This document shows, piece after piece, positions 1-6,509 of a stretch of 7,251 nucleotides of DNA. The notes beneath the pieces are model-generated. The model worked only from the letters and a program-made list of their open reading frames with translations, was not told where the DNA came from and ran no database searches. The stretch lies in NCBI GenBank assembly GCA_027728145.1, contig JAQBZV010000050.1, positions 1 through 7,251 on the forward strand, read 5' to 3'. The DNA comes from Actinomycetota bacterium. GTDB taxonomy: Bacteria; Actinomycetota; Actinomycetes; Actinomycetales; Microbacteriaceae. How positions within the stretch are numbered: the first letter of the stretch is position 1; every line of letters starts with the position of its first letter. The translations under genes were made by a program, and so were the position numbers.

Positions 1-578
1 GGGTCCAACACTGGCCGGGAGCTCAAATCAAGGCTTGCAAGCTCCTCCTCGGAGGCGAGCGCGACCACGACGTGGGGGTTGGGAACTGTCACCGCAAGCG
101 ACGGCCGGGGAACATCAAGGCCTCGGGCGAGAACGAGCGGATCCTCTCCCGTAAAACTCCATCGACCCATATCGGCTTGATACTGACCTGTCTTGCTCCT
201 CGTCACATCCACGATGCCAGCGCGTGTGGCAATCGGCAGGGTGGACCCAGGCTCCAGAGTCACCAAACCCTCGTGCAGGAGGTATTCGGCAAACACTCGA
301 ATACCGTTGCCACACATCTCCGCCAGCGATCCATCACTGTTGCGATAGTCCATGAACCACACGGCGTCCGGTTCCTGCTCGAGAAGTGCTGAAACTTCGG
401 GGGAGGCAGCGGTGGACGCCGCTCGAATCACACCATCGCCGCCGACACCGACGTGTCGATCGGCGAGCCATCGGTAATCCTCCGTTCGAAGAGCTCTCTC
501 GTTCTCCGGGTCCAGAAAAAGCACAAAGTCGTTACCGGTGCCATGGCCTTTAGTGACCGTGAGGGGTGCTCTGGACAT
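1..578 (-). CDS. dapF: Diaminopimelate epimerase, N-terminal two thirds (cut by window edge)
   Basis: DapF converts LL-diaminopimelate to meso-diaminopimelate in the cytoplasm, the last step before lysine and the source of the cross-linking residue in peptidoglycan. The first 192 residues are visible. The opening motif KGHGTGNDF lies at about residues 10-18, and HVGVGGDGV at 42-50. The stretch MDYRNSDGSLAEMCGNG at about 76-92 carries the first catalytic cysteine, C89. Family members are about 270-300 residues, so the second catalytic cysteine lies beyond the left edge. The ATG start at 578 gives the expected N-terminus directly ahead of the KGHGTGNDF motif; an AGGG about 8 bases upstream can serve as ribosome binding site. 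It begins 10 bases after the miaA stop on the same strand, which suggests co-transcription with miaB-miaA. Family assignment is very secure; the gene is interrupted only by the window border. Confidence 0.96.
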   Translation of the reverse strand, partial: MSRAPLTVTKGHGTGNDFVLFLDPENERALRTEDYRWLADRHVGVGGDGVIRAASTAASPEVSALLEQEPDAVWFMDYRNSDGSLAEMCGNGIRVFAEYLLHEGLVTLEPGSTLPIATRAGIVDVTRSKTGQYQADMGRWSFTGEDPLVLARGLDVPRPSLAVTVPNPHVVVALASEEELASLDLSSRPVLD

Positions 579-588
579 ACCCTCAACC

Positions 589-1560
589 CTAGGGTGTCAC
601 ATGGTGGGCAGCTCGAATCGCTGCCACCACGTGCTGTGGTGCCTCGGTGTCTTCGCTATCCAGCCAAACGGTGTGTTGATCCCGTCGAAACCAGGACACT
701 TGGCGCCTGGCGTAGCGTCTGGTGAGCGCCTGCGTACTCTCAATAGCGTCCTGTTCGCTGAGCTGCCCAGCGAGGTACTCAAGAACCTGTTGGTACCCAA
801 TCGCTCGGGAGGCGGTCGGACCCTGCTCTAAACCGGCGGGGATAAGTCCTCGGACCTCCTCCACAAACCCCTCCTCCCACATGGTCAGAACCCGGCTATC
901 CAGGATTTTCACGAGAGCCTCTCGGTCTCGGTGCAGGCCAAACACCAGGGTGCCCTCTTGCCATGGGCGATGCTCCGCGTCCAATCCAGCCCCAAAGGGT
1001 GTGCCGGTGACCTCGATAACTTCCAAAGCCCGAATGACCCGTCTCGTGTTCTTGGGGTCAATGGCCGCGGCAGCAAGAGGATCCTTGGCGGCCAGATCGG
1101 CGAGCAACACCTCAATGCCCTCCTGCTCTAAGCGTTGCTCGAGGCGAGCACGCACCGCAGGATCGGTGCCAGGGAACTCAAACTCGTAAAGCACCGCAGA
1201 AACATACAGACCAGACCCACCCACAAGCACGGGCACCGCACCTCGGGACTGCACGTCACGGATGGCCGCTCGCGCAATGCTCTGGTAGTCGGCAACGCTC
1301 GCCTCCCGGGTGACCTCCCAGATGTCAAAAACGTGGTGAGGAATCCCACCGCGCTGACTCTTGGGGACCTTGGCTGTGCCAATGTCCATTCCGCGATAGA
1401 GCTGCATCGCATCGGCATTGACGATCTCCGCTGGCACACCGGACTCACCGAGCTCGCGTGCCACCGAAAGCGCGAGGTTGCTCTTCCCGGTGCCCGTAGC
1501 TCCCACCACAGCAACAAGCGGGGGAAGAGCCAGCGGAGTGGGCATGGCCTGAGCGGCCAT
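589..1560 (-). CDS. miaA: tRNA dimethylallyltransferase MiaA
   Basis: MiaA transfers a dimethylallyl group from dimethylallyl diphosphate to N6 of adenosine 37 in tRNAs that read UNN codons, giving i6A; this stabilises codon-anticodon pairing. Visible are a P-loop GATGTGKS at residues 20-27, the NADAMQLYRGMDIGTAK block at about 48-64 with the likely catalytic aspartate D50, GGSGLY, and RRVIRALEV in the substrate channel region. The protein is 323 residues, normal for the family. The reading frame stays open upstream to 1665, but I chose the ATG at 1560 because it overlaps the miaB stop as TAATG and starts shortly before the P-loop. No good Shine-Dalgarno precedes it, so translation is probably coupled to miaB. 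An in-frame ATG at 1545 is an alternative. The product i6A is the substrate of MiaB, encoded immediately upstream. Confidence 0.96.
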   Translation of the reverse strand: MAAQAMPTPLALPPLVAVVGATGTGKSNLALSVARELGESGVPAEIVNADAMQLYRGMDIGTAKVPKSQRGGIPHHVFDIWEVTREASVADYQSIARAAIRDVQSRGAVPVLVGGSGLYVSAVLYEFEFPGTDPAVRARLEQRLEQEGIEVLLADLAAKDPLAAAAIDPKNTRRVIRALEVIEVTGTPFGAGLDAEHRPWQEGTLVFGLHRDREALVKILDSRVLTMWEEGFVEEVRGLIPAGLEQGPTASRAIGYQQVLEYLAGQLSEQDAIESTQALTRRYARRQVSWFRRDQHTVWLDSEDTEAPQHVVAAIRAAHHVTP

Positions 1561-3110
1561 TAGGAGCGACCAGGAACCTTGAGTGCCGGCATTCCTAAGT
1601 TGACAGCACTCCCGGAAGATTCCACAGTCGGCGCCCCACAGCTCTCTGCTTGCCAGCGGTCCCACGCGTCCCCGGCCCGGGTCCGGCGAATAGACAGTCC
1701 CCCCTGTGGGTGACCATCGGCAAGAAGGAAAAAGGGTTTGGCCTCGGTGACCACCACACTGACAACATCGCCTGGACGAGGCTCCTCGCTCCCCTCGGGA
1801 ATAGAGAAGTGAACTAGTCGCCCATCTTCAGCACGTCCCGAAAGACGTTTGGTGGCCTCATCTTTGCGGCCCTCGTGGTTGCCTACCAACACATGGACAA
1901 GGGTGCCCACCTGCTTCGTGTTTTCTTCCCAGGAGATGCGATCCTGCACAGCGCCCAGGCGCTCGTAACGGTCTTGAACGACATCGTGGGGAACCTGGTT
2001 GTCCATCTCAGCCGCGGGAGTGCCGGGGCGAATCGAGTATTGGAAGGTGTATGCCTGCATAAAGCGCGAAGCCTCCACGACCCGGAGGGTGTCCTGGAAA
2101 TCTTCTTCTGTTTCCCCAGGGAAGCCCACAATGATGTCTGTGGTGATGGCGGCGTGAGGGATCTTCTCGCGAACCCGGTCGAGGATGCCCAAATATTTCG
2201 TGGAGCGGTAGCTCCTGCGCATAGCCTTCAGAACCCGGTCCGATCCAGATTGCAGGGGCATATGTAACTGGGGCATCACCTGGGGAGTTTCTGCCATGGC
2301 GTCGATGACATCGTCGGTAAACGCTGCCGGGTGAGGACTGGTGAACCGGATACGCTCAAGGCCCTCGATGGCCCCCGCGGCCCTCAGAAGCTTGCCAAAA
2401 GCCAAGGTGTCGCCGAACTCAACACCATAGGTGTTGACGTTTTGTCCGAGCAGGGTGACCTCGATGACGCCATCGTCGACTAGTGCCTGAATTTCCGCGA
2501 GGATATCTCCGGGTCGACGGTCCTTCTCCTTGCCCCGGAGGCTTGGCACGATACAGAACGTGCAGGTGTTGTTACACCCCACCGATATCGACACCCACCC
2601 CGCATAGCTCGAATCGCGTTTCGTGGGAAGCGCTGAGGGGAAAGTCTCCAGGGCTTCCAGAATCTCGACCTCTGCCTCGCCGTTGTGTCGAGAGCGCTCT
2701 AACAGCACAGGAAGGGACCCCATGTTGTGGGTTCCAAAGACGACATCGACATAGGGAGCACGCTCCACGATGGTGTTTTTGTCTTTCTGGGCAAGACATC
2801 CCCCCACCGCGATTTGCATCCCGGGGCGTTCACGCTTGACGGAGGCCAGATGGCCGAGTGTTCCATACAGTCTGTTGTCGGCGTTCTCCCGAACCGCGCA
2901 GGTGTTGATGACCACGACATCGGCGACCTGGTCACCCTCGGCTTTGTGGTAGCCGGCAGACTCCAAAGAGCCCGACATCCGCTCTGAATCGTGAACGTTC
3001 ATCTGGCACCCAAAAGTGCGCACCTCATAGGTGCGACCGTGGTCGTGGCTTAGCGCCTGAAAGGCGCGCGCCATCGACTCTTTCGTCACACTTTCATCCA
3101 TCAAGGTCAC
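1560..3110 (-). CDS. miaB: tRNA-2-methylthio-N6-dimethylallyladenosine synthase MiaB (radical SAM)
   Basis: MiaB is a radical-SAM methylthiotransferase that adds a methylthio group to C2 of i6A37, finishing ms2i6A made by MiaA. Three domains are visible. The N-terminal UPF0004 domain has the three cysteines that bind the auxiliary iron-sulfur cluster, in FGCQMN (C35), NTCAVREN (C71) and VGGCLAQ (C105). The radical-SAM core has CNNTCTFC (C179, C183, C186). The C-terminal TRAM RNA-binding domain runs at about residues 395-460, followed by a tail of about 50 residues of low conservation. At 516 residues it is near the family's usual length. The GTG start at 3110 lies 6 bases below a TACAAT -10 box, fitting a leaderless transcript. 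In-frame ATGs at 3101 and 3074 are alternatives and leave the domain intact. The TAA stop overlaps the miaA ATG by one base. Confidence 0.96.
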   Translation of the reverse strand: MTLMDESVTKESMARAFQALSHDHGRTYEVRTFGCQMNVHDSERMSGSLESAGYHKAEGDQVADVVVINTCAVRENADNRLYGTLGHLASVKRERPGMQIAVGGCLAQKDKNTIVERAPYVDVVFGTHNMGSLPVLLERSRHNGEAEVEILEALETFPSALPTKRDSSYAGWVSISVGCNNTCTFCIVPSLRGKEKDRRPGDILAEIQALVDDGVIEVTLLGQNVNTYGVEFGDTLAFGKLLRAAGAIEGLERIRFTSPHPAAFTDDVIDAMAETPQVMPQLHMPLQSGSDRVLKAMRRSYRSTKYLGILDRVREKIPHAAITTDIIVGFPGETEEDFQDTLRVVEASRFMQAYTFQYSIRPGTPAAEMDNQVPHDVVQDRYERLGAVQDRISWEENTKQVGTLVHVLVGNHEGRKDEATKRLSGRAEDGRLVHFSIPEGSEEPRPGDVVSVVVTEAKPFFLLADGHPQGGLSIRRTRAGDAWDRWQAESCGAPTVESSGSAVNLGMPALKVPGRS

Positions 3111-3116
3111 ACCGCC

Positions 3117-3122
3117 ATTGTA
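3117..3122 (-). promoter_or_regulatory. Predicted miaB-miaA-dapF promoter, -10 box TACAAT
   Basis: The minus strand reads TACAAT, one base from the TATAAT consensus, and six bases separate it from the miaB GTG. The -35 region is weak; TGGGCA at a 16-base spacing matches 4 of 6 consensus positions. Transcription would begin at or next to the GTG, and no Shine-Dalgarno is present, so a leaderless mRNA is the simplest reading. Leaderless starts are common in Actinobacteria. Predicted from sequence only. Confidence 0.5.
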
Positions 3123-3152
3123 GAAGGGTGGCCAGAACTGCCCACTCCCCCA

Positions 3153-3169
3153 AAAGCTTAGGAAGCTTT
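3153..3169. promoter_or_regulatory. 17-base palindrome between divergent promoters, candidate operator
   Basis: AAAGCTT - AGG - AAGCTTT is a perfect 7-base inverted repeat with a 3-base centre. It ends at the first base of the predicted -10 of the plus-strand hydrolase gene, so a bound protein would cover the -35/-10 spacer of that promoter. Relative to miaB it lies just upstream of the -35 area. The position is what one expects for a repressor site on the hydrolase gene or a shared site for both promoters. No regulator gene is visible nearby, so the binding protein is unknown. The AT-rich arms stand out from the surrounding sequence. Confidence 0.4.
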
Positions 3170-3174
3170 ACACT
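3169..3174 (+). promoter_or_regulatory. Predicted hydrolase promoter, -10 box TACACT
   Basis: TACACT fits the TAnnnT pattern of actinobacterial -10 elements. No convincing -35 hexamer stands 16-18 bases upstream, where the sequence is a run of C. Transcription would start near 3181, leaving a leader of about 20 bases that contains the Shine-Dalgarno AGGAGG at 3191-3196. The -10 box touches the palindrome at 3153-3169. Confidence 0.4.
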
Positions 3175-3202
3175 GAGGGCAGAGCCATCGAGGAGGTGTT
3201 CC

Positions 3203-4237
3203 GTGAGCACTACGGAAATCGACACCACCAGGGCGCAGCGCCTTCTGGAGGGACTTCCGGAGAGGTCGGAGTCCGCCCCGCGAGCACTAGTGGTGGACTC
3301 GTCCGGTTCCACTATCTTCCAGTCCGGTGACCCGACACTTCCTCTAGCCCTCGCGGGTATTACGAAGCTCTACACCCTGGCTATGGTGCTTCGCGAAGTG
3401 GACCGCGGCGCACTCAGTCTCGACACACTTATGGGAGACATCCTCCCCTCCGACACCGTGCGGGGCTTATGTGTCCTGGGTGGCAAGGACCATAGCTTCT
3501 CCATCACCATCGAGCATCTCCTCTCCCATCGAAGCGGGATTGTCGACTACATGAGGCCGGGGCGCTACAAGTTGCGGTCCTTTGTCCAGCAGTTTTTGGA
3601 ACACGACCGTGGCTGGTCTCTGGACCAAGCCCTCGAAATCGCCCGACACTACCCCGGCATGGCAAAGCCTGGAAAATCACGGACAGCTCGCTATTCCTCC
3701 ACCAACTACCTTCTCCTCGGTTCGATCCTGTGGGAGACCACAGGAATGAATTTTGACGAGCTTATTCGCCTCCGAGTCGTGAACTCGTTGAATCTCGAGT
3801 CGACCTACGTGTACGGACCAGACCACTATGAGAAGTACTTCACCCTGTCGCCGGTATATCTGGGGTCTCGAGTGGTGCGAATTCCGCAAGCTCTCGCAAG
3901 CTCCGGCGCAGACGGTGCGATTGTGTCGAATCCGAAGGACACCCTCACCTTCCTTCGCGCTTTTGGGAGGGGCGAACTCTTTGACGCGAGTTGGGTTCCA
4001 CGGCTATCCAAGCCCAACGCCCCCAGCACAGCGTCTCCCCGAATGGGGCTCGGCGCGATGGTGCAGCCCGAACAGGGTCCACGGCGCCTAATACTGGGGC
4101 ACTCCGCTGTCTCAGGCGCTGCGGTCGGCATCGACACGCGTAACCAGCGCTATGCCTTTGTGACGAATTTCCAGTGGTCCCCCCTGGCGACGAGTTTCGA
4201 AAACGTCACCGGTTTGTTGAGATCACTCCCTCGATAA
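3203..4237 (+). CDS. Beta-lactamase-family (PF00144-like) serine hydrolase homologue, probable pseudoenzyme
   Basis: The 344-residue protein follows the layout of the class C beta-lactamase/DD-peptidase-like hydrolase family. LALAGITKLYTLAMVL (about 48-63) fits the SxxK helix, ITIEHLLSHRSGIVDY (101-116) the LLTHTSGLPDY block, RYSSTNYLLLGSILWETTG (163-181) the YxN region, and LGHSAVSGAAVG (298-309) the HxG strand. In each, a key residue differs. Gly52 stands where the nucleophilic serine belongs (G-I-T-K55), Ser166 replaces the asparagine of YxN, and Ala302 replaces the glycine of HxG. Hydrolysis by the usual mechanism is therefore unlikely; a binding or scaffold role is inference. There is no signal peptide or membrane segment, so it is probably cytoplasmic. 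I chose the GTG at 3203 because AGGAGG lies 6 bases before it; the frame is open to an ATG at 3128, but that would precede the predicted promoter. It is the only plus-strand gene here, divergent from miaB and convergent with recX. Specific function unknown. Confidence 0.85.
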   Translation: MSTTEIDTTRAQRLLEGLPERSESAPRALVVDSSGSTIFQSGDPTLPLALAGITKLYTLAMVLREVDRGALSLDTLMGDILPSDTVRGLCVLGGKDHSFSITIEHLLSHRSGIVDYMRPGRYKLRSFVQQFLEHDRGWSLDQALEIARHYPGMAKPGKSRTARYSSTNYLLLGSILWETTGMNFDELIRLRVVNSLNLESTYVYGPDHYEKYFTLSPVYLGSRVVRIPQALASSGADGAIVSNPKDTLTFLRAFGRGELFDASWVPRLSKPNAPSTASPRMGLGAMVQPEQGPRRLILGHSAVSGAAVGIDTRNQRYAFVTNFQWSPLATSFENVTGLLRSLPR

Positions 4238-4260
4238 ACCCTGCGAGAAAATCACGAGAT

Positions 4261-4289
4261 GCACCTGTGGCACAGTGTCGCCCAGGTGC
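4261..4289. terminator. Hairpin between convergent hydrolase and recX genes, possible bidirectional terminator
   Basis: GCACCTG (4261-4267) pairs perfectly with CAGGTGC (4283-4289). GGC/GCC continues the stem inward after a one-base bulge, giving about 10 pairs with an 8-base loop. It starts 23 bases past the hydrolase stop and 16 bases past the recX stop. Neither side has a strong T-run: the minus transcript has a TTTT about 10 bases further on, and the plus side has none. The location suggests a terminator, but a non-canonical one. The right arm can instead pair with a copy inside the end of recX (see findings). Confidence 0.45.
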
Positions 4290-4305
4290 TCGGGAAAATC
4301 GAGGT

Positions 4306-4911
4306 TCAGCCCAGCACCTGAGCAATTGCCTCAGAAATATCTCCCGAGGAGAACCCTTTGCGCTGCAGGTAGCTATAGAGCCGCCTTTTGGCGACTGCCG
4401 GCGCGAGGGAACCCATTTTGCGAAGGCGCTCCCTGGCGGCCTCTTCGGCCAGTCCACCCTCAGCGTCGCTCTCCAGCTCAGCCAGTGCGTGCTCGATAAC
4501 CCCTGGGGGTAACTTACGAGCACGCAGTTTCTGCTCGACCGCGCGACGAGCAAGACGGTCCCGTGTCGCATAACGCTCGACCAGGTCGCTCGCCAGAGCG
4601 TCGTCGTCAAGAAGCCCCACTCGGCTGAGCTCTTCCAGCTCAGACTCGATAGTCTCCTCGGGAAGCTCGCGGGCTTGTAATTTTTCCCGCATCTCAGCAA
4701 CAGAATGACTTTTCCCCGACAGGGCATGGAGCGACACATTGTGTGCCCGTTTTGTAACTTTCGGAGTCACCTCGGCAGGTTCCTCCCGCTCTAGCTCGTG
4801 CACAATGGCCTCGGTCTCCTGCGGGATGTCGTCTGAGCTGTCACTGAGCCGGTGGAGGGGAAACGGGATGATTACTGCATCCCGCTCCCCATCCACTCGA
4901 GCGTGGGACAA
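4306..4911 (-). CDS. recX: Regulatory protein RecX
   Basis: RecX binds RecA filaments and limits their extension and ATPase/coprotease activity, damping recombination and the SOS response. The 201-residue protein has a poorly conserved acidic N-terminal part of about 55 residues. The helical three-repeat RecX core follows, starting around SLHALSGKSHSVAEMREKL. The pieces LEELSRVGLLDDDALASDLVERYA, RRAVEQKLRARKLP and AVAKRRLYSYLQRKGFSSGDISEAI are typical of the family. The frame begins at a TTG at 4911, 3 bases after the recA stop, with a G-rich stretch at about -13 to -9. An in-frame GTG at 4896 is an alternative, and the true N-terminus is uncertain by a few residues. The tight spacing implies translation from the recA mRNA and hence SOS induction together with recA. 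The last codons (Q-V-L) form one arm of a hairpin with downstream sequence. Confidence 0.93.
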   Translation of the reverse strand: MSHARVDGERDAVIIPFPLHRLSDSSDDIPQETEAIVHELEREEPAEVTPKVTKRAHNVSLHALSGKSHSVAEMREKLQARELPEETIESELEELSRVGLLDDDALASDLVERYATRDRLARRAVEQKLRARKLPPGVIEHALAELESDAEGGLAEEAARERLRKMGSLAPAVAKRRLYSYLQRKGFSSGDISEAIAQVLG

Positions 4912-4914
4912 GGC

Positions 4915-6039
4915 TTAGGCCCCCGCCGCTTTGCGCTCGGCTATTTTGTCTTCCAGAGACTCCACCGGAGTGGTCTCTGCGGCTTCCGCTGGGGTGCCCT
5001 CTGCGGGGCCACCTTCTGCCTCCAGCGGGGGAACTGCGGTCACTTTTCCGACACCCAGAGCAGACAGGATCTTGCGCTCGATGTCGTTGGCGAGGTCGGC
5101 GTGCTCAATCAGATACTTTCGGGCGTTTTCTTTACCCTGACCCAACTGGTCACCCTCGTAGGTATACCAGGCACCAGACTTCTTGACGATGTCGTGCTCG
5201 ACACCGAAGTCGATGAGGCTTCCCTCGCGAGAGATTCCGGTGCCGTACAGGATGTCAAACTCTGCCTGCTTGAACGGCGGCGCCATCTTGTTCTTGACGA
5301 CCTTGACTCGAGTCCGGTTACCGACGGCGTCGGTTCCCTCCTTCAGAGTCTCAATCCGTCGAATATCGAGGCGCACGGACGCGTAGAACTTCAGAGCCTT
5401 ACCACCGGAGGTGGTTTCGGGGCTTCCGAAGAAGACACCGATCTTTTCCCGCAGCTGGTTGATGAAGATCATTGTGGTCCCGGTCTGGTTGAGACCACCG
5501 GTCAGTTTCCGAAGGGCTTGAGACATCAGTCGGGCTTGCAAACCGACGTGGCTGTCACCCATGTCACCTTCGATTTCGGCACGAGGAACCAGCGCTGCCA
5601 CCGAGTCGATGACGACGAGGTCCACCGAACCCGAGCGCACCAGCATGTCGGCGATCTCGAGTGCCTGCTCACCGGTGTCGGGTTGTGAGACCAGGAGCTG
5701 ATCGATATCTACTCCCAGGGCTTTCGCGTACTCGGGGTCCAGCGCGTGCTCAGCATCAATGAAGGCGGCAATTCCTCCCGCAGCCTGAGCATTCGCAATA
5801 GCGTGCAGAGTCAGAGTGGTTTTACCCGAAGACTCTGGACCATAGATTTCGATAATGCGGCCCCTCGGCAATCCACCGATTCCGAGTGCGACATCCAGGG
5901 CGATGGATCCAGTGGAAATCACCGGAACGGGGGGACGTTCGTCAGAACCCAGTCGCATGACTGAGCCTTTTCCGAACTGTCGGTCAATTTGCGCGAGGGC
6001 CGACTCTAGGGCTTTTTCGCGGTCTGCAGATGTTGTCAT
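4915..6039 (-). CDS. recA: Recombinase RecA
   Basis: RecA forms ATP-dependent filaments on single-stranded DNA, catalyses strand exchange and triggers LexA self-cleavage. The 374-residue protein has the N-terminal polymerisation helix ([21 protein letters not shown]), the Walker A box GPESSGKTT at 67-75 and [11 protein letters not shown]. Walker B follows as LVVIDS, then the DNA-binding loop 2 area around [37 protein letters not shown]. The C-terminal tail is rich in Ala, Glu and Pro and ends in a charged stretch. Length is normal and there is no intein. The frame opens with a GTG at 6057, but I prefer the ATG at 6039 because AGAGGA stands 7 bases before it and the product then begins [12 protein letters not shown], as usual in Actinobacteria. 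recX follows 3 bases after the stop. A LexA-type operator lies about 205 bases upstream with a -10 candidate beside it, so the gene is expected to be SOS-induced. Confidence 0.98.
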   Translation of the reverse strand: MTTSADREKALESALAQIDRQFGKGSVMRLGSDERPPVPVISTGSIALDVALGIGGLPRGRIIEIYGPESSGKTTLTLHAIANAQAAGGIAAFIDAEHALDPEYAKALGVDIDQLLVSQPDTGEQALEIADMLVRSGSVDLVVIDSVAALVPRAEIEGDMGDSHVGLQARLMSQALRKLTGGLNQTGTTMIFINQLREKIGVFFGSPETTSGGKALKFYASVRLDIRRIETLKEGTDAVGNRTRVKVVKNKMAPPFKQAEFDILYGTGISREGSLIDFGVEHDIVKKSGAWYTYEGDQLGQGKENARKYLIEHADLANDIERKILSALGVGKVTAVPPLEAEGGPAEGTPAEAAETTPVESLEDKIAERKAAGA

Positions 6040-6231
6040 TGCGGTGTCCTCTTTCACTCGGTATTCGGCTGCCTATCGGCTGTCGTCCCTCACCACGCCC
6101 CGTAAGGCCTGGAGTCTTTCGACAAGGCTGGATGCGGTGAAGTGAGCCCTAACCTAGGTGTGACCCGGGACACGACCGTGACCCATGGACCCCACTGTGG
6201 AATACGGCCCCCTTCTGCATCTCTGTGGACG
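6040..6231 (-). other. Long recA leader with repeat/palindrome cluster, no gene seen
   Basis: If transcription starts at the promoter next to the SOS box, recA has an untranslated leader of about 185 bases. It contains an 18-base imperfect palindrome at 6167-6184 (GGG-A-CACG-AC-CGTG-A-CCC, plus strand) and a direct repeat GTGACCC at 6160-6166 and 6178-6184. A weak second -10 candidate, TAGGTT on the minus strand at 6151-6156, could give a shorter transcript. I see no convincing small gene here; the open frames crossing it lack family features. Confidence 0.4.
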
Positions 6232-6237
6232 AGAATA
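6232..6237 (-). promoter_or_regulatory. Predicted recA promoter, -10 box TATTCT
   Basis: TATTCT on the minus strand fits TAnnnT and lies just downstream of the SOS box; the -35 position 17-18 bases further up falls inside that box. This is the geometry of direct LexA repression. The element GTCCACAGA follows one base after the hexamer, as it does two bases after the clgR -10 candidate. Transcription would start near 6225. Confidence 0.5.
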
Positions 6238-6244
6238 GCCTCAT

Positions 6245-6260
6245 TCGAACGAATATTCGA
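6245..6260. promoter_or_regulatory. SOS box (LexA operator) for recA-recX
   Basis: TCGAAC-GAAT-ATTCGA matches the mycobacterial LexA consensus TCGAAC-N4-GTTCGA at all but one defined position. It also fits the Bacillus-type CGAACRNRYGTTYG at 13 of 14. The surrounding 20 bases (6243-6262) form a perfect 7-base inverted repeat, ATTCGAA-N6-TTCGAAT. The box begins 5 bases after the DUF3046 stop and overlaps the predicted recA -35, so LexA binding should block recA and recX transcription until DNA damage. Transcripts arriving from clgR-DUF3046 would meet the same site. Confidence 0.87.
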
Positions 6261-6265
6261 ATGAT

Positions 6266-6502
6266 TTAGGCGGGCGTGTCGGCTCTGGGCGTGGGTAAAC
6301 CAGCGCCGTGCCAGCGATTCTCGGGAACCTGCATCGCAGCACAAAGTGCAAACCAGACCTTTTTGGGCAGCTCACCGTCCTCCAGAGCGTCGAGCGCGCT
6401 GCGATGTCCGAGGGCATCGATAACCAGGTCGCGCAGAAGAGAGCGCCCTTGGGCGTCTCCAAACTCGTCAGCGACCGCGAGGAAGAACTCGCTGCGGGTC
6501 AC
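6266..6502 (-). CDS. DUF3046 family small protein
   Basis: This 78-residue protein has the features of DUF3046, a small actinobacterial family of unknown function usually found beside recA. The pattern is SEFFLAVADEFGDAQGRSLLRDLVIDALGHRSALDALEDGELPKKVWFALCAAMQVPENRWHG. It has the initial [ST]EFxxxxxxxFG, the central DxxxxxLGxRTxxxALxxGxxxKxVWxAxC and a closing proline-rich turn. The GTG at 6502 starts it at the residues where family members begin (VTRSEFF). An AGG formed by the clgR TAG stop and the next bases stands 6 bases upstream, so the two genes are probably translationally linked. A longer open frame reaching 6589 would run through clgR in another frame and has no family support. The C-terminal 14 residues are variable. 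No function can be named. Confidence 0.85.
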   Translation of the reverse strand: MTRSEFFLAVADEFGDAQGRSLLRDLVIDALGHRSALDALEDGELPKKVWFALCAAMQVPENRWHGAGLPTPRADTPA

Positions 6503-6509
6503 AAGAGAC

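Noticed and set aside
25..60. Short inverted repeat CTCCTC...GAGGCGAG near the left edge
   Set aside because: Inside dapF coding sequence and explained by the codons for a Glu-rich stretch.
722..1189. 155-codon open frame antisense to miaA
   Set aside because: Ser/Arg/Ala-rich low-complexity translation opposite a well-supported gene, with no ribosome binding site or family features.
1561..1665. N-terminal extension of miaA to 1665
   Set aside because: The extra residues lie inside miaB in another frame, lack family likeness, and the TAATG overlap gives a better start.
3887..3906. Near-tandem repeat CGCAAGCTC in the hydrolase gene
   Set aside because: Two 10-base units within coding sequence, not in frame multiples, encoding ordinary residues; no sign of function.
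4206..4739. 177-codon minus-strand frame overlapping recX
   Set aside because: Alternative frame of recX; the RecX frame has clear family motifs and this one has none.
4852..5688. 278-codon open frame antisense to recA
   Set aside because: It lies wholly opposite recA and the start of recX, shows no recognisable domain, and is the expected mirror of GC-rich codon use on the other strand.
6090..6344. 84-codon open frame crossing the DUF3046 end, SOS box and recA leader
   Set aside because: It would encode protein through the LexA operator and shows no family likeness or convincing start signal.
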